A stretch of DNA of 34,972 bases from DATIXD01 sp035518875 (GTDB lineage: Bacteria; Pseudomonadota; Gammaproteobacteria; Methylococcales; Methylococcaceae): the NCBI GenBank assembly GCA_035518875.1, contig DATIXD010000319.1, forward strand, positions 1-34,972, written 5' to 3'. Position numbers and translations under genes: made by a program. The notes under the pieces are model-generated. The model made no database searches and was not told the origin of the DNA. It saw nothing but the letters and a program-made list of their open reading frames with translations. Below, one piece after another: positions 7,238 to 14,753 of this stretch; position 1 is the first letter of the stretch; each line of letters opens with the position of its first letter.

Positions 7238-7926
7238 GCAGCGTCAATCTGGAAACTCTGCGCGGATTTGCCGCCGGCCGCTGGCGGTGGCTGATGCGGC
7301 AGTTCGAGGATCTGGACAGCCTGCGTCAACGCCTGGATTATCAGACCTATCTGCTTGCCGCTGCCGGCCTTGTGGCCAGTCTGCTGCTGGGCTTTGCGGA
7401 TCTGGCGACGCACGGCTCCATCGAACGTCGCCAGGCGGAAGATCTGTTGGCGACCCTGGAGCAGGTGTTGCCGTCCGATCTTCACGACAACGATTTATTG
7501 CAGGATGTGAAAACGGTATCCGACGCCGCGCAAAACGGGGTCGGGGAAACGCCGGTTTATCTTGCCCGCAAGGGAGGCGAGGTGACCGCGGTCGCATTCA
7601 AATGGATCGCAACGGGAGGTTATTCCGGCCCCGTCTCCCTGGTGGTAGGTGTCGATCGTAACGGCGCCGTTCTCGGTGTGCGCGTGATCGCCCACGCGGA
7701 GACGCCCGGCCTGGGCGACAAGGTTGATCGGAACAAGTCCGACTGGATCCTATCCTTCGATGGGCGTTCCCTGGAAAACACCGCAGCCGGGCGCTGGCGA
7801 GTGAAAAAGGACGGCGGCGATTTCGACCAATTCGCCGGCGCCACGATTACGCCACGCGCCGTGGTGCGCGGCGTTCAGGCCGGCTTGGAATTTTTCCAAC
7901 GCCATCGCGCGGAGTTGGTCGAGTAG
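7234..7926 (+). CDS. rnfG: Rnf complex flavoprotein subunit RnfG
   Basis: A 230-residue protein with one N-terminal helix (YLLAAAGLVASLLLGFADLA, residues 38-57) and a periplasmic FMN-binding domain ending in the covalent-flavin motif FAGATITPRAVV near residue 203. GxGDK (GLGDKVDRN) is also present. The N-terminal extension of about 35 residues before the helix is long for the family. The start overlaps rnfD by 4 bp. A 106-bp gap with two hairpins follows before rnfE. Confidence 0.94.
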   Translation: MSSVNLETLRGFAAGRWRWLMRQFEDLDSLRQRLDYQTYLLAAAGLVASLLLGFADLATHGSIERRQAEDLLATLEQVLPSDLHDNDLLQDVKTVSDAAQNGVGETPVYLARKGGEVTAVAFKWIATGGYSGPVSLVVGVDRNGAVLGVRVIAHAETPGLGDKVDRNKSDWILSFDGRSLENTAAGRWRVKKDGGDFDQFAGATITPRAVVRGVQAGLEFFQRHRAELVE

Positions 7927-7947
7927 CGCTGGCTTTGAGAGTACGGC

Positions 7948-8003
7948 GGGCAGGCTTTAGCTGCCCACCAAAAAGCGGCGGGCAAACCAAGAGCCGTTTG
8001 CCC
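7948..8003 (+). repeat. Two hairpins between rnfG and rnfE
   Basis: GGGCAG 7948-7953 pairs with CTGCCC 7961-7966. GGGCAAAC 7980-7987 pairs with GTTTGCCC 7996-8003. Neither is followed by a T run, so they are unlikely to be simple terminators. They could stabilise mRNA ends or be REP-like repeats inside the operon. Confidence 0.6.
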
Positions 8004-8032
8004 ACCCTACATGATTTGTAAGAGGTCAGGGC

Positions 8033-8722
8033 ATGAACGAAGAGTTTCGCAAAATCACCCGCGACGGTTTATGGGACAACAACATCGTGTTTAGCCAAAG
8101 CATTGGATTATGTCCCTTGTTGGCTGTGACGGGCACCGCGACCAACGGTCTCGGCATGGGACTCGCCACGGCCGCCGTCATGTTGATCTGCAATGCCATG
8201 ATTTCCTACGGCAGAACCCTGATCCCACCGGAAATCCGCATCCCGATTTTCGTGGTACTGATCGCCATGGTGGTTACCCTGGTGGACATGCTGATGAATG
8301 CCTGGCTGCACGAGATGCACAAAGTACTGGGTTTGTTCATTCCCCTGATCGTGACCAATTGCGCCATCCTGGGGCGGGTGGAGGCTTATGCGTCGCGCCG
8401 GCCGGTGCCCAGCGCGGCAATGGACGGCCTCATGATGGGCCTCGGCTTCACGCTGGCCTTGGTGGTGCTTGGGGCGGCGCGGGAGATTCTGGGCGCTGGA
8501 ACGCTGTTTGCTAGCGCTTCTTTGTTGATGGGTGAATCCTTCACCTGGCTGGAGAGTGTGGTGATCCCTGACTACCGGGGGTTCCTGCTGATGGCCTTGC
8601 CGCCGGGCGGTTTTCTCATGCTGGGCTTTATCCTGGCGGGGAAAAAAATGATTGATCGCAAGTTGGCGGCAAGACAGCTCAAGGCGGTCGCGATCGGCGA
8701 TTCCGTCCCGGAAGGCTTATAA
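8033..8722 (+). CDS. rnfE: Rnf complex membrane subunit RnfE
   Basis: A 229-residue membrane protein homologous to RnfA. It has the matching Cys motifs SIGLCPLLAV near residue 25 and VTNCAILG near 107, which share the intramembrane iron-sulfur cluster with RnfA. There are about six hydrophobic helices. AAGAGG/AGGTCAGGG upstream of the ATG gives a good ribosome binding site. It follows the hairpin-containing gap after rnfG and precedes rnfH by 17 bp. Confidence 0.95.
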   Translation: MNEEFRKITRDGLWDNNIVFSQSIGLCPLLAVTGTATNGLGMGLATAAVMLICNAMISYGRTLIPPEIRIPIFVVLIAMVVTLVDMLMNAWLHEMHKVLGLFIPLIVTNCAILGRVEAYASRRPVPSAAMDGLMMGLGFTLALVVLGAAREILGAGTLFASASLLMGESFTWLESVVIPDYRGFLLMALPPGGFLMLGFILAGKKMIDRKLAARQLKAVAIGDSVPEGL

Positions 8723-8739
8723 ACGCGGGGCTTCCGATC

Positions 8740-9027
8740 ATGAACGTGGGAGTGTGCTATGCGGATTCCGACCGTCAGCTGTGGCTGAAGATGGAGGTGC
8801 CGGATGATAGTTCGGTCGAGGATGCCATTCGCCATTCCGGCATTCTCAAACAGTTTCCGGAGATCGACCTGAGCACCCAGAAGGTCGGCATTTTCGGCAA
8901 GCTCGTCAAACTGAACGCGCCGGTCAAAGAAGGTGACCGCATCGAGATTTACCGTCCGATCATCGCCGATCCCAAGACGGTGCGACGCCGCCGTATAGGC
9001 GATGATGATGACGATGATGACGACTAG
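8740..9027 (+). CDS. rnfH: RnfH family protein with poly-Asp tail
   Basis: A 95-residue beta-grasp (ubiquitin-like) protein, NVGVCYADSDRQLWLKMEVP then GDRIEIYRPIIADPKTVRRRR, which matches RnfH. RnfH is often the last gene of rnf operons; its biochemical role is not established. Oddly, it ends in a run of eight Asp encoded by GAT/GAC repeats (about 9001-9024) directly after an RRRR segment. This may be a slippage-prone microsatellite. Confidence 0.88.
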   Translation: MNVGVCYADSDRQLWLKMEVPDDSSVEDAIRHSGILKQFPEIDLSTQKVGIFGKLVKLNAPVKEGDRIEIYRPIIADPKTVRRRRIGDDDDDDDD

Positions 9028-9038
9028 GGGCATGGACG

Positions 9039-9257
9039 CTGTATGTTTGCATCGGCAAGGCAGTGACCGACGGCCAGATCAAGGAGGCGATGAGCCGGGG
9101 CCTGTGCACCCGCAAGGCGCTTGTGCATTGCCGCGGTGTCGGCAGAGATTGCGGTAAGTGCAACCGGAGAGGTTCGCGCGTTATTGCACTCGTGCACCCA
9201 AAACCGATATGCCACGAAGCGGCGCTGCTTGGAATGCGGCCCATGGCGGTCAGTTGA
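9039..9257 (+). pseudogene. Degenerate bacterioferritin-associated ferredoxin (Bfd)
   Basis: The frame reads YVCIGKAVTDGQIKEAM, then GLCTRKA and DCGKCNRRG. It closely parallels the intact Bfd at 29923-30261 (YVCICKGVTENQIRDAI, GLCTRKE, ACGKCNQEV). The first codon is CTG where the paralogue has ATG, and the second cluster Cys (CIC) is Gly (CIG), so a normal four-Cys [2Fe-2S] site cannot form. After CGKCN the sequence diverges into an unrelated 30-residue tail. It lies 37 bp upstream of bacterioferritin, the expected partner. Translation could begin at ATG 9108 or at CTG 9039, or not at all. I favour a decaying duplicate. Confidence 0.6.
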
Positions 9258-9294
9258 GCTCCATTTAACCAATGAATAACAAAGAGCAAACATC

Positions 9295-9759
9295 ATGAAA
9301 GGTGACGGCAAAGTCATTTCCTACCTGAACAGCGTGTTGACCAATGAGCTGACCGCGATCAACCAGTATTTCCTGCATGCCCGCATGTTCAAAAACTGGG
9401 GCTTTCACAAGCTCAACGAGCACGAATACAAGGAATCCATAGACGAGATGAAGCATGCCGATGCGCTCATCGAGCGCATTCTGTTCCTCGAGGGCCTGCC
9501 CAACCTGCAGGATCTCGGCAAGCTCAAGATCGGCGAAAACGCCGAGGAAATGCTGAGTTGCGACCTGAAGCTGGAGCTGGAATCCCTGCCGATGCTGAAA
9601 GAGGCCATCGCCTATTGCGAACAGAACGGCGATTACGTCAGCCGCGAGTTGTTCGAACACATTCTGGAGAGCGAGGAAGAGCACATCGACTGGCTGGAAA
9701 CCCAGCTCGAATTGATCGGCAAGATCGGACTGCAGAACTATCTGCAATCCAACCTCTAA
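9295..9759 (+). CDS. bfr: Bacterioferritin
   Basis: A 154-residue four-helix ferritin-like protein with the ferroxidase ligands visible. They are Glu18 in LTNELTAINQY, Glu51/His54 in SIDEMKHADALIE, Glu94, and Glu127/His130 in SEEEHIDWLETQ. Met52, which coordinates haem in bacterioferritins, is also present. It stores iron in a haem-containing 24-mer shell. The position between rnf and nif-linked genes, beside a bfd remnant, suggests iron supply for nitrogenase. The ATG follows AAAGAGC. Confidence 0.95.
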   Translation: MKGDGKVISYLNSVLTNELTAINQYFLHARMFKNWGFHKLNEHEYKESIDEMKHADALIERILFLEGLPNLQDLGKLKIGENAEEMLSCDLKLELESLPMLKEAIAYCEQNGDYVSRELFEHILESEEEHIDWLETQLELIGKIGLQNYLQSNL

Positions 9760-9863
9760 AATCCATGCCACTTGGCTTCGGCTCTCCCAACGCAGCTGTG
9801 GTGTCATGAATAGCTTCTTCCCCGTGGAGCTTCAGGGGCGGGATTGTTTCATCTGGAACTGAC

Positions 9864-10385
9864 ATGAGTGTTCACGAGTTTATAAATGAGCCGGCATTGT
9901 TCGGCGTCGGCACTATTCGAGACGCCAACTGGCGCCCGCAAAAGACGGTTGTACCCCGGCGAAGAAAAAGGTTTGAAGCGGAGCGACTGCTCTGGGAAGC
10001 AAGGGCGGAAGATCCAAGTTGCCTGCCGGTGTATTTTGCCCTTTACGAGTTTTATGCGAATGCGGGGCGGTTAAATGATGCTGCACGCGCCTCGCGGCTA
10101 GCCCTTGCCGAAGCCGCCCGGCAGGGCGGCTTCCATTCCGATTGGGAAAAGCTGAACGTCGGGCCGAAGCATGTCGATCTCTATGCCAGCGATGCCGGCC
10201 TGTCTTATCTTGTCTCGCTGAAAGCCTTGGCTTTCATCAAATTGTGTCAACAACAGATGGTGGATGCCAGGGCGATACTGACCCACTTGCTGAGACTAGA
10301 TAGGGAAGATCGCTTCGGCGGTTCCGTGATCCGAACCCTGGCGGAAACGGTGGGCCTTTCGTTCCAGGATCGCGAAAATGAGTGA
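9864..10385 (+). CDS. TPR-like protein, paralogue of the 21480-21941 product
   Basis: A 173-residue soluble protein built of helical repeats. Residues about 40-165 align with the protein at 21480-21941: LPVYFALYEFYANAGRL against LPVHFSLYKFYFYKGRL, then RLALAEAARQGGF, then SLKALAFIKL and GGSVI. The repeats resemble tetratricopeptide helices, which usually mediate protein contacts. The first about 38 residues are basic and lack a counterpart. Its last 8 bp overlap the next gene. Two copies in two nif-linked operons suggest a nitrogenase-assembly or electron-transfer accessory role; the actual function is unknown. Confidence 0.75.
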   Translation: MSVHEFINEPALFGVGTIRDANWRPQKTVVPRRRKRFEAERLLWEARAEDPSCLPVYFALYEFYANAGRLNDAARASRLALAEAARQGGFHSDWEKLNVGPKHVDLYASDAGLSYLVSLKALAFIKLCQQQMVDARAILTHLLRLDREDRFGGSVIRTLAETVGLSFQDRENE

Positions 10386-10740
10386 GCGAATTCGGAAACA
10401 GCAGGGGGAGGCCGTCTGCGCCCGTCTGCTGAGCGAGATCCACAAACTGGGATTCATGCCGGAACAACGGCCGCATGCGCCGGTTTACGATCAGGCGAGC
10501 TTCGAAACGAGCAAGGACCCCTACAGCGGCGAGGATACCCTTTGCGCTTACTGGCAAAACCCGCGCGGCTACCGTATAGGACAAATGAAGTTCCACGGTG
10601 ACGGTTCGTTCTATGCGGAATACGATGTCGCTCTCCCGCACCCGAGAGATCCCCGCTGGTTCGTGGAGGGCGTGGTCGCCTGGGGCCGCGATGACATCAT
10701 CAAGAGCGAGGCCAAGCTGTTGCCGGCCCCGGGTGAATAA
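10378..10740 (+). CDS. Uncharacterised 120-residue protein
   Basis: I do not recognise the family. It is a soluble alpha/beta protein with no signal peptide, with notable segments FMPEQRPHAPVYDQASFET and GYRIGQMKFHGDGSFYAEYDV ending in LPAPGE. The start overlaps the TPR-like gene by 8 bp, so the two are translationally coupled and probably functionally linked. Codon use matches the neighbours, so it is a resident gene. Confidence 0.75.
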   Translation: MSERIRKQQGEAVCARLLSEIHKLGFMPEQRPHAPVYDQASFETSKDPYSGEDTLCAYWQNPRGYRIGQMKFHGDGSFYAEYDVALPHPRDPRWFVEGVVAWGRDDIIKSEAKLLPAPGE

Positions 10741-10849
10741 AGGGCATGATCGACATCCCGTCGCGCGAAGGCGGGTTCGGGTACGGGAAGATGCAGGTAC
10801 CCTTTACGCCACGCATCCGAGCACAACCGCCTTGGAGGCGCGACGATAG

Positions 10850-11875
10850 ATGGCCGATCCATACGAACTCTACGACGCGCTTCAGGATTACGCCTGCAGT
10901 CCGGAAAAGGTCCGTTCGGTTGTCATAGGCTTGGTCTGGACGTCTTGCGAAGCGGACGATGCCCTGGGCCTGGCCATGAGTCCCGGTGTCGCGACGCGTA
11001 CTCTTCCCTGGGCCGGTACGCTTCGGGGCAGGTCGCTCCCGGAGATTGGCGGCTGGCTCCGGGAGTTCGACCTTTACCGAGCGGTTGTCGGGATGGCCGC
11101 GGTCAATGCCGGCATCAACCGGCTACGCCTGTTGCCCGAGGGCCTTAACTTGGAGCCCAGGGCAGGGGCCGGCAACAACCTCGCCGTTTTCGAGCACTTT
11201 CTTCCGCAGATAACCGGAAAGCGCGTCGTCGTGATCGGGCGTTATCCCGGGCTCGATCGCTTTGCCGCGGCTCACAACCTGGACCTCACGGTACTCGAAA
11301 GACAGCCCGAAGGGAACGATCTGCCGGACTGCGCCTGCGAATATCGGTTGCCAAGAGCCGAATGGGTCTTTATCACCGCAAGCACGATTCCCAACAAAAC
11401 CTTTCCCCGTCTGGCGGAATTGTCGCGCGATGCCGTCACCGTGCTGATGGGACCGACCACCCCCTGGCTGCCCGAACTTTATCATTTCGGCATCGACTAC
11501 CTCGCCGGAGTGGAAGTCGTGGATGCCGAAGAGCTCCGTTGCACCTTGGCCGAAGGCGGTGGGGTGCGGATCTTCGACAGTGCAGTGCGTTACCGGGTCG
11601 CGGCGATCAGCATCGAAGCCAGCAAGGTCTGGGCGCGCCAGATGATCGCGCAAACGGCGCAGGAAAGGGAGAACCTGAAACGGGACATGGAGCATTGGTA
11701 CCAACAGGGCGACGCCACGCGTTTTCCGCAGTTCGACCGCCTGGAATCGGTCACTCGACGATTGTCCAGGCTAGACACCTGTTTCAAACGGCTTTGGGAT
11801 GAGCAACCGGACGACAGCTGGCTTTCAGCCGATCAACCCGTCCCGCTGTCGGAGGTGACTTTCCCAAATCACTAA
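10850..11875 (+). CDS. DUF4213/DUF364-type Rossmann-like protein
   Basis: A 341-residue soluble protein. The N-terminal about 90 residues resemble DUF4213 (SVVIGLVWTSCEADDALGLAMSP). The centre is a Rossmann-like DUF364 domain: GKRVVVIGRYPGLDRF, then the acidic-residue loop TVLERQPEG, then WVFITASTIPNKTFPRL and VTVLMGPTTPWLPELYHFGIDYLAG. This family has been linked to metal or cofactor handling and often sits in nif clusters; substrate unknown. The C-terminal about 70 residues are an extra charged helical tail. The start at ATG 10850 follows TTGGAGG with good spacing. Confidence 0.75.
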   Translation: MADPYELYDALQDYACSPEKVRSVVIGLVWTSCEADDALGLAMSPGVATRTLPWAGTLRGRSLPEIGGWLREFDLYRAVVGMAAVNAGINRLRLLPEGLNLEPRAGAGNNLAVFEHFLPQITGKRVVVIGRYPGLDRFAAAHNLDLTVLERQPEGNDLPDCACEYRLPRAEWVFITASTIPNKTFPRLAELSRDAVTVLMGPTTPWLPELYHFGIDYLAGVEVVDAEELRCTLAEGGGVRIFDSAVRYRVAAISIEASKVWARQMIAQTAQERENLKRDMEHWYQQGDATRFPQFDRLESVTRRLSRLDTCFKRLWDEQPDDSWLSADQPVPLSEVTFPNH

Positions 11876-11934
11876 AGCAGACTGCCGAGTCGCCGCCTGT
11901 CGTACCGGAGCGCCAACCCCTGACGCTTGAGTCT

Positions 11935-12297
11935 CAATGCTGTTGAATTAAGGCGTTACCCCCTTGCAAAGGACAACGCCGTTAAGTTAAGGCTGAACGC
12001 TATTCGGACAAATAGATTCCGACCCCTTCCCCCTTCGGGGGAAGGCTGGGATGGGGGAGATCAAAACGCCAGGAGCCTCTGTAAAGATCGCCCCCACCCA
12101 ACCTCCCCCGTTGGGGGAGGAGAAAGCTCAGTCGCTAGCTTAACGGCATTGTTGCAAAGGAGGGGCGGGGGGGTCTTTGAACGCTAGGAGTACCACGAAG
12201 GCCCCAAAATCCCCCTCGGTACCCCTTTTTCAAAGGGGAGGCGACGAGAGCAGCGCGCGCATAGACAAGGTTCAATGATCTTAATTCAACAACACTG
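11935..12297. mobile_element. MITE-like inverted-repeat element (363 bp)
   Basis: The ends 11935-11952 (CAATGCTGTTGAATTAAG) and 12280-12297 are inverted repeats matching at 16 of 18 positions. A second nested inverted pair is GCCGTTAAG 11978-11986 / CTTAACGGC 12139-12147. Inside are three strong hairpins: CCTTCCCCC/GGGGGAAGG (12025-12045), CCTCCCCC/GGGGGAGG (12102-12120) and CCCCTTT/AAAGGGG (12222-12238). There is no open frame of note and no transposase. It fills the gap between two plus-strand genes and could act as a terminator in either direction. It reads as a non-autonomous element, perhaps one inserted into another. Confidence 0.6.
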
Positions 12298-12353
12298 TCC
12301 CTGAGTCTTCGTGCCTTCCTTCCCCACCACTGTTGACCGGATGAATCGCCGCC

Positions 12354-12791
12354 ATGAACGACCACAAGATTCTTGACCATAATCGTGTGATCCTGTGCCA
12401 TTTCGACAGCTATAGCACCGCTTTATTATTTGCCCGATACGGCACCAGCGTACTTGCCCCCTCACCCTTGCCGGAAGCGGCGAGCGTCATGCCGGAACCC
12501 GGCGACACCGGCGAGGAATACGCCCCCGGTACGGTGCTGAATGCCCTGACAGCGCAATATCGCCTGGACCCGGCTCAACTGACGCTTGTGGAGAACTTCC
12601 AGGAATGGATGTCGAGCGTCGCAGGTCCCATTCGCATCCATCTCGCCCGTTTCACGAGCTTCGATGCCCCCCGCGAGGCGCTAGAAGCGCACGGTGGGGT
12701 TTTCAAGCCCATCAGCGAAATGCGCGGCACCCCGATGATCGAGTTGAACCTACTGCGCCAGGCTTTCAACCTGATCATGGGCGGGGCTTGA
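12354..12791 (+). CDS. Uncharacterised 145-residue protein
   Basis: Not recognised. A soluble protein beginning MNDHKILDHNRVILCHFDSYSTALLFARYG, with a disordered acidic Pro/Gly/Glu segment (residues about 38-62) and a helical C-terminus (IELNLLRQAFNLIMGG). Composition and codon use match the rnf-side genes, so it probably belongs to the resident nif-linked set, now separated from its neighbour by the MITE-like element. No NifA or sigma-54 site is apparent just upstream. Confidence 0.65.
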   Translation: MNDHKILDHNRVILCHFDSYSTALLFARYGTSVLAPSPLPEAASVMPEPGDTGEEYAPGTVLNALTAQYRLDPAQLTLVENFQEWMSSVAGPIRIHLARFTSFDAPREALEAHGGVFKPISEMRGTPMIELNLLRQAFNLIMGGA

Positions 12792-13022
12792 AGAAAAGAC
12801 TAAGAAATTCAATGGGCGTAATCGCCCTGGAGGCTGCGTCCATACGCAATGGAAATGATCGGGAAGCACCATCCAGGCATCGATATGGAAAGGGCGTTGT
12901 TGTCGTGTCCGGCGCACCGCCTCCTGCAACGCATGGATGCAGCGAACCAGCCCATGCGTCGGAACCAGAAAAGACGGTTCCGACCTACGCGGGCTGTCGT
13001 GCAGCCTATCTGGATAGAAAAG
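12792..13022. other. Gap between converging genes, nothing identified
   Basis: This joins the high-GC plus-strand operon to the AT-richer minus-strand trio. I see no gene with a believable start and no clear terminator hairpin with a T run. It probably marks the left boundary of the accessory island. Confidence 0.4.
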
Positions 13023-13253
13023 CTATCTTCCTTGCGTGTTTTGCTTGTAAAGCCCGTCCATTTTTTCTAAGTCGCTCGGCGACATTTTATCAATTATATT
13101 CTTCATGCAACTTTTACCGGCTCGATTCACTTTTTCTTGAATGTCATTTGGTGGAGGTACCTCCATGCCTTGGATTTTCTCTAGCCGCCTAATATCTTCG
13201 TAAGTTAGGTCGTTGTAAACCTGCTCGCTGTAACAGTTGCAATAATCCATCAT
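13023..13253 (-). CDS. Small uncharacterised protein (76 aa), AT-richer
   Basis: Not recognised. It begins MMDYCNCYSEQVYNDLTYEDI and is rich in charged and Cys residues (three Cys: CNC and SCM). The open frame continues upstream of the first ATG (SGVSEKF), so the protein may be the C-terminal part of a longer, once-secreted product. Base composition is clearly more AT than flanking genes, like the next two genes, which suggests horizontal origin. Confidence 0.5.
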   Translation of the reverse strand: MMDYCNCYSEQVYNDLTYEDIRRLEKIQGMEVPPPNDIQEKVNRAGKSCMKNIIDKMSPSDLEKMDGLYKQNTQGR

Positions 13254-13276
13254 GAACTTTTCAGATACTCCGCTAT

Positions 13277-13696
13277 TTACGCTGGATGCTCGTTGGGTTT
13301 GATAGCAGCTTGCATGAGCGGATTGTCGAACCGCTTCGCAAAGTCTTTTGTGCCTACTAGAGTAGAGGCATTATTGAGCGCTTGTGCATTACTTTGGTCT
13401 TTTCCTGAGGAAATAAGGGGATAAGATTGCAGACCTACAAGAGCCCACACTGATATTATCAAGCATCGTCGGACTCTAAACTGTTCCCTATTTCTGCTAG
13501 CAAGATACAAGACACCAGTGAGTACACCAGAAAACAGTAAATATACAATCATAACTCCAGCCACTGTTTGAATAGGCGTAGCGATATCAAGGATAAAATA
13601 GTGACTTTTTACGCCATCAAGAGTCATTGCAGCCACAATCAGGAGAAACCCATTCACTGCCGTGACCTGCCATGTGTAATCAGCTTTTGTGCTCAT
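13277..13696 (-). CDS. Small membrane protein (139 aa), unknown
   Basis: There are three hydrophobic segments: VTAVNGFLLIVAAMTLDGV near residues 11-29, VAGVMIVYLLFSGVLTGVLYLA near 45-66, and CLIISVWALVGLQSYPLI near 77-94. A polar C-terminal tail follows. No recognisable domain. It lies 23 bp from the 13023-13253 gene in the same direction. AT-rich codon use sets it apart from the nif-linked genes. Confidence 0.6.
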   Translation of the reverse strand: MSTKADYTWQVTAVNGFLLIVAAMTLDGVKSHYFILDIATPIQTVAGVMIVYLLFSGVLTGVLYLASRNREQFRVRRCLIISVWALVGLQSYPLISSGKDQSNAQALNNASTLVGTKDFAKRFDNPLMQAAIKPNEHPA

Positions 13697-13764
13697 GTCT
13701 GGCTGTCCACGTGAAAAGCTTAACGTGAATTAGCACCGATGTTTTGGCGCATGGCCCCCATAAC

Positions 13765-13950
13765 CTACTTGCCAAAGCTAAAACTGTAGTCGCCGCGGCT
13801 ATGAACATACACAACTCCGTCTTCAACTGCACAACGCCATGCTTCAGAGAAATATTCTTCATCAGATGGCGTGTAGTTAAGCGCTCCTAGATTGATTGTG
13901 TAGGTAGCTACGACCTCGCCGGTTGTATTCTCAGTAATTACGACTTCCAT
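13765..13950 (-). CDS. Small conserved-looking protein (61 aa), unknown
   Basis: MEVVITENTTGEVVATYTINLG followed by NYTPSDEEYFSEAWRCAVEDGVV and a Tyr/Phe-rich end. The compact alpha/beta pattern looks like a genuine small protein; I have a vague memory of similar unnamed proteins but no function. First gene of the minus-strand AT-richer trio. Confidence 0.55.
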   Translation of the reverse strand: MEVVITENTTGEVVATYTINLGALNYTPSDEEYFSEAWRCAVEDGVVYVHSRGDYSFSFGK

Positions 13951-14318
13951 GAGTTACCCCCTTAATTCTGACGACTAAATGGCAAAGCATTACCGCGCCC
14001 CAATGTTTCGCGGGCGCTAACAAGTGATTGAAGGATCTGTTTAATATCCCAAATCGGATGATATACAGCGAGTCGCAAGTAAACCGGAGCCCACGCCTTC
14101 AAGCTGCGCTCCTCTGATCAGTGTCGACGAGAAGCAATGGATGTGGCTGGTGTTCCCGTGTGTGGTCCGTCTGCTGATTGGTAATTTTCCCTTGAGCGGC
14201 CGCTCCTGGCCACACAGCGACTGTTCGCCGACTAGAATCAGTTTGCCGCCTGATCGGAATGTCATCGCGAGCCAGATTGCGCTATAGTAGACGCCACTTG
14301 GCTCAACGGATTTCGACG
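13951..14318. other. Divergent intergenic region of the accessory island
   Basis: It separates the minus-strand trio from the plus-strand toxin-antitoxin pair. A short minus frame (14041-14265) is open but has an implausible composition. TATAGT at 14283-14288 could be the -10 of the antitoxin promoter, but I cannot find a good -35 at the right distance. Confidence 0.35.
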
Positions 14319-14753
14319 ATGACGACCACTGATTCCATTATCGCCCTCTGGGGTGGCCCTTCCATCCTAGGACGTGCCGTACATACAGAACATGAATTGA
14401 TCCCACTCTTGCGCCAGGGCTTACCCTTTGTCGCGCTGGAACGGATCATGGAGGCTTTCGCCTTATCGCGTGAAGAAATCGCTGACGTTTTAGATTTGCC
14501 GGCCAGAACCCTGACTCGCCGTAAACAGTCCCAACGATTGGCGGCCGCCGAGTCGGATCGGTTGTACCGTTTCAGTCGCGTACTAGCCCATGCCGAAGAC
14601 GTCCTTGGCACTCGGGTCAAAGCGACGCAGTGGTTACACCGTCCCAACCGCGCATTAAATGGGGCCATCCCCCTGGCTCTACTCGATACCGACATAGGCG
14701 CAACCCAGGTTGATGATGTGCTGGGGCGACTGGAGCACGGGGTTTTTAGTTGA
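14319..14753 (+). CDS. Xre/MbcA/ParS-type antitoxin
   Basis: A 144-residue protein. The N-terminal half is a helical DNA-binding region (VALERIMEAFALSREEIADVLDLPARTLTRRK, an HTH-like segment). The C-terminal half is the DUF2384-type toxin-binding domain (HAEDVLGTRVKATQWLHRPNRALNGAIPLALLDTDIGATQVDDVLGRLEHGVF). ATG 14319 is chosen because the family starts near here and ACGGA lies about 10 nt upstream; an earlier in-frame ATG at 14259 has no such site. It is coupled to the RES toxin by TTGA overlap. It should repress its own promoter and neutralise the toxin. Confidence 0.88.
   Translation: MTTTDSIIALWGGPSILGRAVHTEHELIPLLRQGLPFVALERIMEAFALSREEIADVLDLPARTLTRRKQSQRLAAAESDRLYRFSRVLAHAEDVLGTRVKATQWLHRPNRALNGAIPLALLDTDIGATQVDDVLGRLEHGVFS

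Noticed and set aside
12605..13192. Plus-strand frame running from the 145-residue gene into the AT-richer region
   Set aside because: Starts inside a real gene in another frame and spans two regions of different composition with no domain.
14041..14265. Minus-strand frame of 74 codons in the island gap
   Set aside because: No ribosome binding site or domain; composition looks random and it fills a probable promoter region.
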